From Aquatica leii (lineage: Eukaryota > Arthropoda > Insecta > Coleoptera > Lampyridae), in NCBI GenBank assembly GCA_035610365.1, contig CM069436.1, forward strand, positions 4,454,937-4,518,936: a DNA stretch of 64,000 bases, written 5' to 3'. The position numbers were made by a program, and so were the translations under genes. This document shows positions 1-12,700 of the stretch, piece after piece; position 1 is the first letter of the stretch, and each line of letters starts with the position of its first letter. The notes below the pieces were generated by a model. The model worked only from the letters and a program-made list of their open reading frames with translations, made no database searches and was not told where the DNA came from.

Positions 1-20
1 CGAACTTGTTGCAAATAAAG
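1..20 (+). CDS. possible end of an upstream VPS13B exon
   Basis: The first 20 bases end in AAG followed by GTGAGT, a textbook splice donor. If the exon leaves one base over after position 19, it joins in phase with the exon at 718 and reads ELVANK before DPMQRK. This rests on one splice site and phase agreement only, and the 20 bases are too few for a homology call. Confidence 0.35.
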
Positions 21-717
21 GTGAGTTGCTCACATACTTGACGCATTGGGGAATGGCTCTGTAATATTTTTGGCATGGATGAGAGTAGTATTGATCGAAA
101 ATTTTCTTTACTGTCACTGGGGAAGTGGGTGCTTTCACACTTTCAAAGGTTTTTCCGCATAAATGAGTGGTGGTCTTCGATGATTCGACCACGATGTCTG
201 CTTTGCGTAAAATCATTGTGGTTGCTTTCTAATTGTGTCGATACTAACTTGTTAACGAAATTTTTACTTTTGGGACAGCGATAGGCTGTGTGTTATTAGC
301 AACGTTTCCGATTGGTTACGGTACTGACGTCGCTAGATTCCTTATCTATGTGGGCTGTTGTAGGTTGCTCAGCGTCAATGAGCTAGAGTTACTCTTTGGT
401 TGTGGGTCTTAACAATTTTGACGACGGTTTCTGTTGGTGTTGCCATCGCCTTGGTTTGGTCCGCAAGGTGTTTGCTCTGTTCTCTTTGAATTAGGGGTCA
501 ATTTTCTCTGTCTCTCTCTCTCTCATCTTCGTGCTGTGTTGGATCTTGATTTGTTATTGACAGAAAGTACGAATTTGTGTTCGATATGAAAAAATAAATA
601 TAGATTAGTTTATAGCACAACATCTCAGCATCTTTTAGCCGGACAATTGTCTAGATGACATAAAAAAACGTTGACATTTTTTTAGATATTTTCTTAAACA
701 TTGTTTATTTTGACCAG
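21..717 (+). other. VPS13B intron or upstream flank, no gene seen
   Basis: No exon-like stretch with matching splice sites was found here. A short CT microsatellite lies near 509-525. The stretch ends in TTTTGACCAG, which serves as acceptor for the exon at 718. Confidence 0.4.
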
Positions 718-3700
718 ATCCTATGCAACGTAAGAACTATAACATATCCGAAGCAAGTGGAAGCGTGCTGGAAACTCCAAGAAGAGCGGGAACTCCGCAT
801 GAATCAATTCACAGTAGTTCAGACAGGGAACACTTATTTCTGGGAAGCTCAAATCAGAGGTTGCTACTAGAATCATCAGACTTTGATGTTTGTATAAATT
901 TTCTTTAATCTAATGCCCTTAACCGTTTAATTTCAGTTGCAAGCGTGGCTTTATACGTTTTTAACCGAATGGAGTTCGGTTTGGAATAGTGTGATAATAA
1001 GCGTAGATATTGCGCAATGTATTGTATATTTTCCTATGCAAAGTTTGTCGTCGGCCAACGCACAAGGTGTTAATTAACATTTAAGAGTGGTTGAATTTTA
1101 ACGATTTTGATTTTAGGCATGGACGAAGCTGTAGAGCGGACTTTGAAGAAGTTGAACCCTCCAGAAATGATTGTTATTACACTGCCGACGGTAACTAGTA
1201 GCAGTGCCTTACAAAAACACAATTTCGCTAAATATTTAACTGCGTTACCCGTGAAACTGCCACATATTCTTTGGAACAGTAATAAACTGCTCACGCTGTA
1301 ATTAATTCACGCATCGATTATTTTAGATAAATCAAGCCTTCCTTGGAGTATTTCTTTAACAGATATAAGTTGTTACACTTTACAAAACGGTGCCAAATTG
1401 AATTTTTTAAAACCTTTTTCTTTGAACGCAACTATTGGAATATCTACAAAAGTCGATGATAAACAATCACCTTGTAAAGATGATTCTTACAATGCCGTCA
1501 CAAATCTTAATGATTCAGGCGAACCTTTAGGAATTTGTATTCACGTAGATATGTCTCCCATTGATTTATCCGTGTCTGAAGTTCAGGTTGGTTTCTATTG
1601 TATATCAATAATGAATGTTATTTATAGTTATTTATAGATATGTTTGATTGCTAGTATATTATATGGTTTAACAGAAGTAATCTGTAATTTGCTTCCGAAT
1701 TTTTCAAACGACTACGCTTCAAAATCGCCAGACGTTTTGCAAACTGTTGTCGGATGGAGTTCTAGCGTTTCTCCTACAGTATTAAGAGAAAGCACGGCGG
1801 ATTCTGTCAGCGAAAAAACTCCTTCTAGTTCAGCTGTACCAGTTGTTACAGATGACAATGTAAAGTTAACCGCTTGGATACAATGGACGATAACACGATT
1901 CAAAGTGACGCTGTTATCGCACAATATTAAAAAAACTTTAATCGCAGACGATTCATACCTGTACACACCCAACTTAAAGTTGGTTTTAGATGCCGAAGAT
2001 ATCGTAAGCTCTTTGGATTTTCAAAGCGTTTATCTGAAGATTAAAACTAAAATAGCTGCTGTTAATGTTCAACATTTTAAAAGGTAAGTTTTATCGAATC
2101 AAACCATTTTGTTGGGCGGTTCAAGTAGCATTTAACTACTGTGTAATTATTGGCGCCCATACAAAAATTTCCAAGGGGGTAAACTACTCCCAGGTTTGAA
2201 TGAATGATCGTTTTTTTTATTTCAAAGAAAATTGGATACCAAGACATGGGTACCTGGAAAGTATTTAGGCATTATAATGAAAATACGCGAAGTAGAGGCG
2301 ACACGCGAAAGGCAAGAAGATGTGGGTTTTGCGACAATCACTATAACAAGAGCGAGTTCTCAACACACTCACGCACTTTGGGGCACAGTACCTAAAAGTA
2401 AAGCAAAAGAAGGAAAAGCCGTGGCTGGGAATACGCTACATTTCAACACGCCATCTTCGTATATCACCGAAGTCGTAATAACGACGCAGCCTATTGACTT
2501 ACTTCTGTCTTTATCGACGTTACGTTGCTATTACATGGCCATGGAACCGTTAATGCGCACTACAACGACACCGGATGAAATGAAAAGTACCAACTACATG
2601 CATTTTATAAATAATCAAAGTTTACCTCTGCTCTACGTAGAATGTAGAGGTTTGAGGGTAATTATACCTTCGAACGAATTACACAATTGTGGAGCGGAGC
2701 AAAATGTTTTCATGTTACAAATCAGCAATATTAGTTTAACACCAAGTGCCGTAAACCCTATTTGTCGCAATCCTTGTCGTCCAGATATTTATCAACTTGC
2801 GGCACAATCTAGAATATTAAATATTCCTGGTGCGTTTGAATACAACGTAAGTCCAAATAATATACTTTATGTTTAGGAAGCGAAGTAGAAGATAGACAAT
2901 ACCAACTGGATATAAAGCATCTTTTGGTGACTTCAGGAGTCTGGGAAGATTTTTGTCACATTTTAAACATCCGAGAAACGAATTTATCGAGTTTAAGAAC
3001 CATGAACCAAAACCCAGCATTAGAATGGAATAAACTTGGTAAAGGACGTCTTAGTATTTCTTCTCATATAGGCAGTTTTTGGACGGCTTTTAATAAGTAC
3101 GCATTTTTAACAACTTCCTATATTCAAACTCATCAATTTTTTTCTAGGTTTGATGTATCAATTATTATTGCCCCGGCTATGATTTATAAAAAAAATACTT
3201 TAATATGCGGACACTCGGTAGAAATTAATTGCGAATCCGACGTAGAAATAAGCTTGTCTTTGGCCCAAATCAAACTGATTTTAGCTTTAGTGTCTGAATT
3301 GACTACAGTTATTCAACCGTATTTATTAGACGATCCTAAAAGACCTTACGTTACGTTTCCGTATGCCAGATTCGATCATACCGCTTTGGATATGATCGAG
3401 ACCGATTACGATGTTAATGAAGTTGCCGATTCTGGTTTCGAGACTTCCGAATTTCAAAGTACTTTTTCTTTAAAGTCTAAGGTAATTAAAAATTGAAAAC
3501 AAACAAAATCGCAACAACGTAATTTCGTTTTAGGAGGTTCAAGATAGTGCATTAAAGGAGGTGAAACAACTCTTAAAAAATCGAGAAATCGAAAAAGTAG
3601 TTTTTCCCAGACCTCCGAATACAATTCCTCCGTCGTACCATAATGTTCCTATAGATGTCTTGATCACAGGTGGTAAAGTTATGGTTTCTTTGTATGAAGT

Positions 3701-3764
3701 TAACGGACATCTAAGTAGAAAAAGTGCTGTTAAAATGAAAGATGGCAAATACAAATCGCAACTG
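718..3764 (+). CDS. VPS13B: VPS13B, middle region, nine exons
   Basis: Exons by GT-AG sites and phase: 718-887, 937-1066, 1117-1278, 1327-1586, 1638-2083, 2228-2829, 2877-3096, 3148-3481 and 3534-3764, about 851 codons. VPS13 proteins are rod-shaped lipid conduits at membrane contact sites; VPS13B acts at the Golgi. This part corresponds to the long repeating beta-groove region, which has no catalytic residues. Readable blocks include LNPPEMIVITLP, LSVSEVQICLIASILYGLTE and PGSEVEDRQYQLDIK. Two splice choices were set by phase and conservation: the donor after 2829, giving PGSEVED, in preference to the stronger-looking GTAAGT at 2847; and a 51-nt intron at 3097-3147 that is open in frame. Introns are 47-52 nt except 2084-2227 (144 nt). 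The N-terminal chorein domain is not in the window. Confidence 0.8.
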
Positions 3765-4250
3765 GTGAGTTTTTAAATAATTTTTTTATTTATAGGACAA
3801 AATCATGGATGTTTACTTCTTTCTTTACTATATACTGGATAACTAACTAATTAATTAAAAATGAAGCTAAAAATCGTCCATTTGCTGGGTAGGCTAAATG
3901 TTGTTATGTGATTAGTTAACGACGTGTAGCGTAATGGTTGCCATCTTGTGGGTATTTTACTAACTGTTATTACAGAATATTAATGTTTGTTCTATTATAA
4001 TAGTAGTTTGTGAGATACGAGGTGGTTATCGTCACTATATGTCGCTCACATAATCACATTCGCACTGACCAATAATAACGTTTTGTCTACTTTGCAAATG
4101 ACTGGTTTAGCTTCTCTTTTTTATATAAAATTGATATTCGAATTAGCGATTTAGTTTATTAGTAGTACGGATAAAATATCTAAAATATTAGGGTTAGCCT
4201 ACTGATAAGCAATTTTCCGGATTAGAAGTCAGTTGTATCTCAGTCCCCGT
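3765..4250 (+). other. VPS13B large intron, left part, nothing recognised
   Basis: AT-rich sequence follows a clean GTGAGT donor at 3765. No coding or repeat family was recognised. The intron ends at 9752 with GTTTTAG. Confidence 0.5.
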
Positions 4251-4443
4251 TGATCTTGTAATGCCTGGGGTGTCGAGAAGTATTAATAAAACGCTCTAAA
4301 TCGTGTTGGTAGTGTACGATCCGAATGGCGTTACATACTCCAGTAGCGCCCAAAACCACTTTGTGCGTAAGATCTAATTGCAAATTGCGACTCACTATTA
4401 GACTGTACCATCCACGTTCATTGGCAAACTTCTCGAACAGCTA
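4251..4443 (-). other. coding-looking fragment of unknown origin
   Basis: On the minus strand an open frame of about 64 residues starts after a plausible acceptor (TTCTATAG) at about 4445. It includes the stretches LFEKFANERGWYSLIV and HKVVLGATGVCNAIRIVHYQ, and ends in RHPRHYKINGD followed by a stop. The composition looks like real globular protein. I do not recognise the family. It could be a captured exon, a nested gene remnant or part of an unrecognised mobile element; no second exon was found nearby. Confidence 0.35.
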
Positions 4444-5857
4444 TAGAAGAATTCATTTGAGTCACAAAAACCGCCTCATAATGAAAGACTAAGTTTTCTT
4501 AAAGAATGCGGCTTCGAATAAGTCAGAAGGATTAAAAAATTGAGGAATCTATTCCCGTCAAATAACCGGGTAGAAACTCACTGATATCACAGTGTTGTTA
4601 CTACCCTAAACAGCACTTTTATAAATATTTTTCGGAGATAATCTATAGGGCAGAAGCCAGTCAAATCCGGCTCTAAGCTCCAACGCTTAACATCGGTTTT
4701 TCAAACTGGTTACAGGACTACATTCTCAACTGCACCAGCAAAGTGTAGGAGAAGGAAGTGGACCCACCAAACCACGCGAACTTGCTTGTCACAAGTTTGC
4801 CTCATAAAGGATAGATCGATTTGGTGTATGTTATTAAAAGGATTGCCTGGTTGGAGGGGTCGGATGGGTTTTGTTAGAGGTCCGTGCTGAGTAAGCACGA
4901 GCTTACGGTTTATTCTCGCTTCTAAACCTAAAAGTAGACGGGAAAAGCATTCGATACGATCACCATACGACAAGTAACGGAACCCGTCGTGCGATGCGAG
5001 AATTTGGACGGTCGCTCGTCTCGGATCGTGGGACTTGTAGATGCAGTCTAGGATATTTGGCATCAAGAAATAGGCGTTATGCCTTTTATATGATGTATCT
5101 CACAAGATCAAGATCTTGAGATGGCGCTTGATGGCCGAAAAGGAAGGAAAATCTGCGTTTCAAACTGATCTAGAAATGTATGTTTTTCCACGGCGTACGA
5201 GTCGATAGTTACAAATTAGGGTTGGAGAGATCCCTCTTGCCAGGCTTGAGAATCGTGATTAGCCTACCAGTTTTTCAACTATTTGGAAAATACCCGCATT
5301 AAACACTGTTTTTGAATAGTTACAGTGTACTCCGTCGGGTTCGTGAGCTTTGTTCTTAGGAATCTTTCTAGTCACCGACACTATGTCCTCTTTTGTAACC
5401 ATTCAATCGTGTCGGGATTCAATATTAACAAAAGATCGGGATCTGATTCGGGCTTGGTAAGGATCATTGTTCGTTAGATCTTAATCTGGGACAAGGGTAC
5501 TAACTATTGATTTGTTTGGGTTCTACTCTGTGAGAGGTTTGAGCATTTGTGAAGAAATCTTATAAACTAATCCCCACGGACTCGCTGTCAAACTTTTCTC
5601 TACAAACCTTTCCCATGTGCTAAATTTTGTACCGGTGAAGCGCGGCCTTGTATGAGTTTAGCCATTAAGTTTTTAGTTCTGCTAGGGCTTTTTGGGTTTG
5701 CGTTCTTAAGCAACGTACAACTCGCTTAAACCTATTTAGCTTTGGACTTCATTACGTTACACTAGCTCTAGAATTCGGGCGAACTCGGTTTAAGGTATTT
5801 AGGCTAGATTGAAGGATCAGCTTGGGTTTATGAATGTTGACGTCGATAGAATTAGGA

Positions 5858-7043
5858 GTAGGGTAAGATGGAGACTTCTGTGACAAGAGGAGGAGGAGGA
5901 CCGAGAGACCTTGACCTACATTCAGTGCTTTAAATGACCTAGAGTAACCTTACTCCTCCTCACTGACCTACATTCAATGCTTTAAATGACCTGGAATAAC
6001 CCTACTCCTCCTCACAGACCTACACAGAAGAAGACAAAGACTTTAAATGACCTAGAATAACCCTGCTCCTCCTCACAGACCTACACAGAAGAACACAAAG
6101 ACTTTAAATGACCTAGAGTAACCTTATTCCTCCTCACTAAACTACATTCAATGCTTTAAATGACCTGGAATAACCCTACTCCTCACAGACCTACACAGAA
6201 GAAGACAAAGACTTTAAATGACCTGGAATAACCCTGCTTCTCCTCACAGACCTATAGACAAAGCTTTTAAACGACCTAGAGTAACCTTAAGAAGAAAAAT
6301 ATTTTTATTAGAAAACCGGTGGGTGTAGTCGGATTCGAACCAGGGATTTCACGTTTATGAACCAGCGAGTTTACCACTGCACCACAAACCTGTTGGATTT
6401 AAACAGTATTGTTGATACATAAGACGATTGAAAGTACTATTTAATAATTTAAATTTATAGCTTACAATTAATCACAAATTAAGCTAAAATTTAACATTCA
6501 GACACAAGTAATTTCCGGTTTTATTTATTAATTGTACTTTGTATATAATAACTTAAAATAATAAGTTACAATAAATCATAAATTGCTCTAAAATAAAATA
6601 TAAAAAATCTATAGAACCTATTTACTTACATTATACTATCTGTAATTTCCGGTTTTATTTAAGTAAATTTAACCTTCAGACACAAGTAATTTCCGGTTTT
6701 ATTTATTAATTGTACATTGTATAATAACTAAATAATATGTAAAAAAAATCTAACCTTCTGTGTAGGTCTGTGAGGAGTAGGGTTATTCCAGGTCATTTAA
6801 AGCATTGAATGTAGTTCAGTGAGGAGGAATAAGGTTACTCTAGGTCATTTAAAGTCTTTGTGTTCTTCTGTGTAGGTCTGTGAGGAGGAGCAGGGTTATT
6901 CTAGGTCATTTAAAGTCTTTGTCTTCTTCTGTGTAGGTCTGTGAGGAGGAATAGGGTTATTCCAGGTCATTTAAAGCACTGAATGTAGGTCAAGGTCTCT
7001 CGGTCCTCCTCCTCTTGTCACAGAAGTCTCCATCTTACCCTAC
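5858..7043. mobile_element. palindromic foldback or MULE-like element with minisatellite arms
   Basis: The left end begins GTAGGGTAAGATGGAGAC and the right end finishes with its reverse complement. Each arm holds several copies of a unit of roughly 60-65 bp containing CTTTAAATGACCTAGAATAA and CTCCTCCTCACAGACCTAC, in opposite orientation in the two arms. The middle (about 6,290-6,750) is AT-rich and carries the phrase AAGTAATTTCCGGTTTTATT more than once. ATTAGGA stands directly left of the element (5,851-5,857) and again at 7,045-7,051, a likely target-site duplication. No transposase is visible, so it is non-autonomous. Long terminal inverted repeats with internal minisatellites fit foldback or MULE-type elements, but the superfamily is inferred. 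Confidence 0.7.
6320..6392 (-). other. tRNA-like sequence inside the palindromic element
   Basis: On the minus strand there is an A-box-like TGGTGCAGTGGTAAA and, about 35 nt later, a perfect B box GGTTCGAATCC, spaced as in a tRNA gene. The acceptor and T stems pair poorly, so this is not a functional tRNA. It is best read as a tRNA-derived SINE head or a decayed tRNA copy. Confidence 0.5.
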
Positions 7044-7549
7044 TATTAGGATCGTTGCATTTAACTCCACGTGGAAGATAAACAAGAAGTATAGCGCTGT
7101 CAGCTGTGTTCAGCTTACAGTATCTACGTATTTGATATCGAGGAAACGCTTAGGGATCGGAACCGGTCGAGGATTTTCGACGGTTAAATCAAAACGTATT
7201 AGTCGGTGGTCACTTTCAATCACATCAGGAATAACTTTCGAATTAGAAATTTTTCTAGCTAAAGCTTGCGATGCTAGAGTGACATTAGTGTTTGAAGATC
7301 CTTGGTGACTAGCAAAGGTGAACACATAGGTCACGTTCGCCCAAGAGGTACTCCACACCTCTGCGTCGTTCATCTGTAAGGAATGCCAAAGCGGTGATTT
7401 TGAATTACAGTTTCCTGCTATGATAATACGAATACCTCTTAGTTCGTCCAAGACTTTATCTAAATGTTGTAAATGAGTGCAAACATTCTCGCTTGGTGGT
7501 CAATATACGCCAACGACAGCCACGGAGAAGTTTCTAACTGTGATCATAG

Positions 7550-9420
7550 ATACCCAGCAAAGTGATGTTTTGAGGTTACCGATGCATCGGAGTCAGCTGC
7601 TAAAACTAAGAGGACTCGATTTCTGCCATTGATTCATTTTGCAAATCAACGCGAGTGTTATTGGTGTAGCGAGTGTTTAGTTGTGGTATGGATCGTCCAG
7701 ATATATCGGTTGCCTCTCGAGACTTGTTTATTTACATCGTAAAAGTATAACAGGGCCATTGTTCAGGAATTTAAAACGAGTTGTCAGAGACGAGACCGTC
7801 GGAAAAAGATACTACCGTTTAGAAGCTCCAGGAGACGGGACTAGATTCTCAACTGCACCAGCAAAGTGAATATTTACGAAATTTCGATGGTACGGATTTC
7901 ACCAACTAAAAGGCACAATCAGTCAGGCGCTAAAACTAAAACATCGTGATTTTTTGCATTGCTTTATTTTGCAAATCGACGCAAGTCGGAAATATCGGCT
8001 GCATTTAGAGGCTTGCACATTTACCTTGTGAACGTATAATAAGGCGTTGTCCAGGACGAGTTACCAAAGCCGGCACCGGGAAAAGACACTTCCGATCAAA
8101 AGCGCTTCCTATCACTTTATTTAACCTGAGCTAACCACATGGGACCATATACATTCATAAAGAAACGTCAACGATGAATCTCATCTATCGCGATTAGCAA
8201 AATGGAGCGAAGAGCAGCAACCAAACCCGATTCTCCTTCAACGCGTACACCGGTCTTTCAAGCTGGTTACGAGACTACATTTTCAACTGCACCAGCAAAA
8301 TCAACCTTTAAAAACCGTCTCGGAGTTTTGAGGGTACCAGTTTCGCTAATTAAAAGACACAATCAGCCAGCCGCTAAAACTAAGACTATTCGGTTTCTCC
8401 TATTGTTTTATTTTGTAAATTGACTACACTCCATCATGTGGTGTTATTGCCCTAAAGCAGATACGTTTCTATCCAATTCTAAGTCCCAAGCGTGAATTTG
8501 TACTTGGTCAACGTCGTGTTGACGCTAATCTTTTGATACGCTCCTTTGTACGGCAATATAACGTCCGAGGGTTGTGGACTTAACCGTGTACCATTTATAC
8601 GGGAGGAAGCGGTTTGCTTAGAGTAATAGTAACTCTACGTAATTCTGAGAGTCTGTCTTGGACATGAACTGGAGGCCCAACTGGATCATCGTCGCCCGAT
8701 TGGATCCCACGCCGGTAAAACTTTAGGCACCGCATGGCCTCGACGGCTTAACCAGCGCCGGTAAATCGGGAAGAGAGAGAGAGGCCAAGTTCTATTGCAG
8801 AAAAGCATGGTAGGGGGACTTGTCCTTCTAGCACTAGAAGCGCCTATAATCTTATGAGAGTTGCCTTGCGTCTTAGACCCATACAACGAACTTTAATCGA
8901 CGCAATTCCAGTATCCCCAGTATACTTTTATACTATTTATGTGAAAAGGGCGAAGTAGCAGAGGAATCCATTTTGTAAGATAGAGGAGATTACGACGTCA
9001 AACGTGACCCGGCAGCAGCACGAGTATCCGAGGGAGATGAATAGTTCCACCGGGGACCTCGCTATCTACTGGCGTCGGCCTCTCGGGGCTTGGGTACAGG
9101 TTGGATGTCGACTTATTCCGTCGTGCGACATTCGTTCTTTATACAAGGGGAGATGTGGTATACTGCGACGACTAGGAGCTAGGATTTGCTTTAGTATTTG
9201 CGATTGATTGCATACCTCCCGGTTTATGGTAACTATAATTCTCACTTATCGACTGAGAGTGTTTAGTTGTGGCATGGGTATTCGGAAATATAGGCTTCAT
9301 ATAGAGCCGATACCATCAAGAAAAGACTCTACAAATCACGAGCGCCATCTGTCACTTTATTTAGAAACATGAGGCAACTAAAGGCTTCATCTAACCACAA
9401 GGTCATACAAAAATGTCAAC
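7550..9420. repeat. degenerate repeats upstream of the R1 endonuclease
   Basis: Several phrases recur with drift. CAACTGCACCAGCAAA occurs near 7,850 and 8,285, and once more near 4,727. CAGC..GCTAAAACTAAGA is followed by a run like TTTATTTTGCAAAT near 7,596, 7,925 and 8,360. GTGTTTAGTTGTGG occurs near 7,672 and 9,253. Spacing is uneven at about 325-440 bp. These may be decayed repeats of the LINE's 5' region or a separate repeat family. No coding potential was recognised. From 9,421 to 9,752 nothing was seen. Confidence 0.4.
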
Positions 9421-9752
9421 GATGGATCAGTCACTGGGTGCACAATTAATGTTGACAACAAGTTTCTGTTAAGCTGTTGTTGTGGTGAAATTTCAAATTA
9501 TGGAAATGTTGCATTTTAGCAATAGTATATTTGGGTACAATAATATAATTACCGTTGTTACCGTTTTCATATTCTTTTGGAGTTGCTTCGTCTCATTTAT
9601 TGTCTTTTGATTACTCCATCTTCTAAAATTCGGTTTGTTTACCACCTTGAACTGGGCTTGGGGTTCTCACATAAAACCGATCGATTCTAGTTCAACTGTA
9701 TTTTTTCTATTATTTAAGTGAACGCGAAATCTAATCGAAAATTTTGTTTTAG

Positions 9753-12700
9753 GTCGATTTAGATAAAGGCTATGAAGCATCTGAAGAGGGCAGCATCGAC
9801 GAGAAGCCAACTTTAAAAGAAAACAGGTTTTCACCTTTATTGTTTGTATCTCTTTCGCAACCAAACGCGTTTGTGTCCCGCTACTATTTGGGCCGTAAGG
9901 TGCATTTATCTTGTTTCGACGTTGGCGTAAAAATTAGCGACTCGGAATACACATATTCACCCACGATTCCAGTCGAATCCGATTACGCGATTAGCATATT
10001 GGAAACCCTGTCGGGAATGCCCGATCCCGGTACCGGAATACGCCCAGCATTTTTTATGTTGAAATGGTCACGCGGATTAGGCCAACCAGCAACGGTCGAT
10101 GTTGAATTCGCTCGACCTACACGGATTTTATGTTCTACGCAACGTTGGGGATATTTATTTGCCGTCAAAGATAAAATATTAGGGATGTATAAATCGTTCG
10201 ACGAATCAAACAAACCGTGGGATAAATCCAGTTGTAGCGAATACACGTTAAATTCTCAGAAAACGCCAGAAACTTACACGAAATTTCGATCAATTACGGA
10301 TACGTTTTTTAAAGTATCTCACATTAATATAAACTTTGCTCAGATTGTTTTAGTTGGTAAAACTGGCGATGGACCTGAAGTGACTTTGGGTTTAAATAAA
10401 TTAAGAAATAATTTGACCATATCGAAACGACCCGAACGGTTGCTTAACGTAACGTTACTCGAAGCTGTAACTTTGGGAGTGTTCGAAGATGGTGTTACCA
10501 GATCGTTGCTAAATCCGTGGACCGTGTCGGTTGAGTTAAATCTGTCGTGGGAATCTTGGCAATCGGTTGATAGTAACCCGCTTATGCAAGTATCTATCGA
10601 GAGCGATTGTATTATGGTGGACGTCAGCCCAGAACAAATAAATTGCGTAAAAACTGTTATTAAAGACTTAGCGGAGTTTGTTTCTAACTTAAGTTACGGT
10701 GATGGAGAATCTGATTCTGGCGACATTTCGAATTTGTTTAAAAGTGCCGCTTTAGATAAAGAACAATTTTATAAAGATGATTTAAGGGCGGGTGCTTTTC
10801 AATTTGTTGATTCCGCTACGGATAATGTTAATGAACTTCCGTTGCCGTATCAAGTTATGTTTTGGAAAAAGAGAATTTTAGCAATGGCTTGGCGCTATCC
10901 TCAGCCGCGAACTTTAACTAAGGTACGGGTGTTTCCCGCGCCGTTTAAAATCACCACAACGGGCGAACAAGATTATCAGATTTTGTGTCACTTGGAGTAT
11001 TGGTCTGAGTGCCATAACTGTTATCGTCCGTATTTACAGTTTTATTTATCAGAAAGCGACGCTAATAATCTAAGCTTGCCTGAAAATAATTTACAATATG
11101 TGGCGAGCATATGGCGGGTGGTGTTAAGTTTGCAAAAAGATTCGACGCAAACTTTTAATTTTGACGGATCTAAATTTACGATTTCTCCACGGGTGTTGGC
11201 CGCGTGCATGAGAATTGATTCTTATTTTAATAAAAACTTGGTGCCAGATTTATCCGTGGTTTTTGATATATCGACAGTCAACATTTCCTTGTATAGTGAT
11301 TATGACAAAAGCGGGAAAACAATGCCGCCAGCTTTGAAACAATACACTTGCGATATGTTGTTTCCAGAACGTATTTGTTTCGGCACTGTAGTATTTGAAA
11401 ATATTAAAGCCTATCTATGTACTTGGAATTTTAATTCGGCGGCGTTCGATGTAACGACATCGATCAAAAGTAACGTATTGGATTATTCTTCACTAACGCA
11501 GCAATCGTTTATAGATCCTTTTGCGTTAAAATTAGAAATAAACCTGGCAACAACTACCAGCGTTAATTTTATGTGTAGACCCATTAAGATCAGGTTTGGT
11601 CCATCGATTGCTCACACCTTAACGGTAAGTGCCCAATTATGGCAACAAAGTTGGGTGGCTAACAATTCGCATGAATCTCAAGAATTAATAATTGCAACCA
11701 GATACGTTATATGTAATAACACGAACGTTAATATAAAATTTGGACAAACTTCGACTGACGAAAATATCTTATTATTGCCGCAATATTGTCATTTTTACTG
11801 CTGGAGGTCACAAAAAACTAAGCAAATGCTTCGTGTTGGATTAGAAGAAAACGATTGGTTGTGGTCACGCGCATTTCCAATTGACAAAGAAGGTGTCGAA
11901 ACTTATCAAATGTCTTCGAACGGTAGTGTTGTTTTAATAGTCACTGTTAAGAATTTATCGGTCACTCAAAAACAAGTTACATTTTCGGGACAATTAGTTG
12001 TTTGCAATATGTTATTGGAACATTTCGAACTTAAAGTGGTTCTATCGGGCGACGCCGATAAAGAGAAGGAATTTAAACGTGCTTCTAGTCACATAGTACC
12101 TGGAAAATCTTGTCCACCGACATTGTTACTAAACAATAGTTATCAATATCATTTGCGTTTACGATTTTTTGGGTTAGAATCGGCTTGGTCAGGGGACATT
12201 CCTTTAAAAGAAAATTCCAAGTGCACTCAGCCTTGGTTAGTCAAAGGTGCGTGTTTATATCTAAGGTTTAAAAAAAATTAAGTTGATTTTGTAGTACCTT
12301 TACAAGAACGAGGACAATTTTTGAGTATTTGGTGCCGAATAGTTACTCAACCGTTGAGTATTGGAAACCAAATTTTGGCTATATTATGGCCGTTGTTTAT
12401 GATTCGGTCAAACTTACCCGTTAACTCTAAAGTGCATATTTCAACTCCCACTCTTAACGTCAATTTGGAATCTACGATACGTGGACGGGGCGAATGTCAG
12501 CAGCTTTATTGTCCTGGAACTATTGATCATTCGCATCAATTATCTTTTCAGCTTGAGTAGGTAAATATTTTTTACGGATGATTCTATAAACTTCTTTACT
12601 AGGAACGGGGAGATGCCGACTTCAAACCCATACGTTCCTCTAAATTACAGTTTAGTGGATCAGAAGGATTTTTTTAAACGTAAAGAAAACGAAGACATCG

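Larger units (their letters stand above)
4700..7680 (-). mobile_element. R1-clade LINE remnant, split by a later insertion
   Basis: The endonuclease part lies at about 7,110-7,560 on the minus strand: HLDKVLDELRGIRIII, AGNCNSKSPLWHSLQ (a decayed GDFNAKSPLWHS), FASHQGSSNTNVTLASQAL and ESDHRLIRF, all hallmarks of R1-type APE endonucleases. The linker before the reverse transcriptase is recognisable at about 5,260-5,400: VTKEDIVSVTRKIPKNKAHE, then PDGV, a degraded form of the usual NKAPGPDGV. No YADD or other catalytic RT block was found. An open minus-strand stretch at 4,710-5,066 has no family match I can name. The two recognisable parts are separated by the palindromic element at 5,858-7,043. 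Stops and frame changes show it is dead. Confidence 0.65.

Noticed and set aside
6326-6392. Functional tRNA gene
   Set aside because: A and B boxes are present, but the acceptor and T stems pair poorly.
9667-9864. Minus-strand open frame overlapping the start of the large VPS13B exon
   Set aside because: It has no family resemblance and is a complement of VPS13B coding sequence.
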